From Microbacteriaceae bacterium (lineage in GTDB: Bacteria; Actinomycetota; Actinomycetes; Actinomycetales; Microbacteriaceae), in the NCBI GenBank assembly GCA_025463665.1, contig JAODAY010000210.1, forward strand, positions 1-14,060: a stretch of DNA of 14,060 nucleotides, read 5' to 3'. Below, piece by piece: positions 13,242 to 14,060 of the stretch. A model generated the notes under the pieces. The model saw only the letters and a list, made by a program, of their open reading frames with translations, did not search any database and was not told where the DNA came from. The position numbers were made by a program, and so were the translations under genes. Numbering within the stretch: the stretch's first letter is position 1; each line of letters begins with the position of its first letter.

Positions 13242-14027
13242 ATGGCCGAAATCGTCATCCTCGACAGCCCGAACGCCGCGGGTGAACTCGTGGCGGGGGC
13301 GATCACCGACCTGCTCGCCGCCCGGCCCGACGCCGTTCTGGGTCTCGCCACCGGGTCGACGCCGCTGCCGGTGTACTCGGCGCTCGAGCGGCGCGTGCGC
13401 GAGCGCGATCTCGACCTCTCTGCGGTGCGCGGCTTCGCGCTCGACGAATACGTCGGACTGCCGGAGGGTCACCCCGAGAGCTACCGCGCGGTGATCACCC
13501 GCGACGTGGTCGAACCGCTCGGCCTCTCGCCCGCAAACGTGCATGTGCCGCGCGGCTCCCTGGAGGGAATCGCGACCGCCGGAGACGACTACGAGCGCGC
13601 GATCCTCGCCGCGGGCGGAATCGACCTGCAACTGCTCGGAATCGGCACCGTCGGGCACGTCGGGTTCAACGAGCCCGGTTCGTCGCTCGCGTCCCTCACT
13701 CGCGTGAAGACCCTCACCGCGCAGACGCGGCGCGACAACGCGCGCTTCTTCGCATCAGCAGACGACGTTCCGATGCACTGCATCACCCAGGGCCTCGGCA
13801 CGATCCTCCGTGCGCGGCACGTCGTGCTGCTCGCGTTCGGCTCGGGCAAGGCGCCCGCGGTCGCCGCCGCCGTCGAGGGCCCCGTCTCGGCGAGCCATCC
13901 CGGTTCCGTGATCCAGCTGCACCCGCACGCCACCGTCGTGCTCGACGAGGAGGCCGCGAGCGAGCTGCGCGAGGTCGACTACTACCGCTACGTCTGGGAG
14001 AACAAGCCGGCCTGGCAGCGAATCTAG
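13242..14027 (+). CDS. nagB: Glucosamine-6-phosphate deaminase
   Basis: A 261-residue cytoplasmic enzyme that converts glucosamine-6-phosphate to fructose-6-phosphate and ammonia, linking amino-sugar use to glycolysis. Motifs: GLATGSTPLPVY (34-45), the phosphate loop; FALDEYVGL (65-73), with the catalytic Asp68; GHVGFNEPGSSLAS (138-151), with His139 and Glu144; and FGSGKA (199-204). Residues equivalent to the E. coli allosteric Ser151, Arg158 and Lys160 appear kept (Ser147, Arg154, Lys156). The position equivalent to E. coli Asp141, part of the Asp-His-Glu triad, is Val137 here, which is odd. The ATG at 13242 is two bases after the gntR stop and is chosen because the conserved domain starts at once. 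The frame is open far upstream only because of base composition. The product ends well before the window end. Confidence 0.95.
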   Translation: MAEIVILDSPNAAGELVAGAITDLLAARPDAVLGLATGSTPLPVYSALERRVRERDLDLSAVRGFALDEYVGLPEGHPESYRAVITRDVVEPLGLSPANVHVPRGSLEGIATAGDDYERAILAAGGIDLQLLGIGTVGHVGFNEPGSSLASLTRVKTLTAQTRRDNARFFASADDVPMHCITQGLGTILRARHVVLLAFGSGKAPAVAAAVEGPVSASHPGSVIQLHPHATVVLDEEAASELREVDYYRYVWENKPAWQRI

Positions 14028-14060
14028 CCACGCACCGAGGCTCGAAATCGGACCGGTTCG

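Overview
The window looks like chromosomal DNA of a high-GC Gram-positive actinobacterium, probably of the Microbacteriaceae or a close relative. This is inferred from the strong G/C bias at third codon positions, frequent GTG starts, 4-base ATGA/GTGA overlaps between genes, and gene content dominated by catabolism and uptake. No rRNA, tRNA, CRISPR array, insertion sequence or prophage gene was seen. Coding density is high; the longest gap between genes is about 155 bases.

Layout. (1) 1-2077, plus strand: the 3' end of a GH63/MGH1-like glycoside hydrolase, then a glycogen-debranching-type protein (GDE N-terminal domain plus an (alpha/alpha)6-barrel). (2) 7244 down to 2123, minus strand: a CitA/DcuS-type sensor kinase and its CitB/DcuR-type response regulator (GTGA overlap), then a POT-family peptide transporter and kynureninase. 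The kynureninase has no start codon in frame with its conserved N-terminus and may carry a one-base frameshift. (3) 7400-8809, plus strand: the C4-dicarboxylate transporter dctA, divergent from the sensor kinase and its likely target. (4) 10917 down to 8870, minus strand: an arginine-modifying enzyme whose residues fit an arginine dihydrolase, coupled by an ATGA overlap to ornithine aminotransferase. The divergent gene at 11021-11458 is an Lrp/AsnC regulator. (5) 12415-11582, minus strand: an aldo/keto reductase. (6) 12462-14027, plus strand: a near-consensus promoter with an embedded dyad, then a two-helix membrane protein of unknown function, a YtrA-type GntR regulator and glucosamine-6-phosphate deaminase in one tight operon.

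Working together: DctA with the two-component system would supply C4-dicarboxylates. The dihydrolase-like enzyme and RocD would take arginine to ornithine and then to glutamate semialdehyde, probably under Lrp control. The POT transporter and kynureninase could use peptides and kynurenines. NagB feeds amino sugars into glycolysis.

I see no wholly new multi-gene system. The points most worth a second look are the arginine dihydrolase/RocD unit, the broken or misread 5' end of kynU, the unknown membrane protein in an apparently self-regulated YtrA/nagB operon, and a valine at a catalytic-triad position of NagB.
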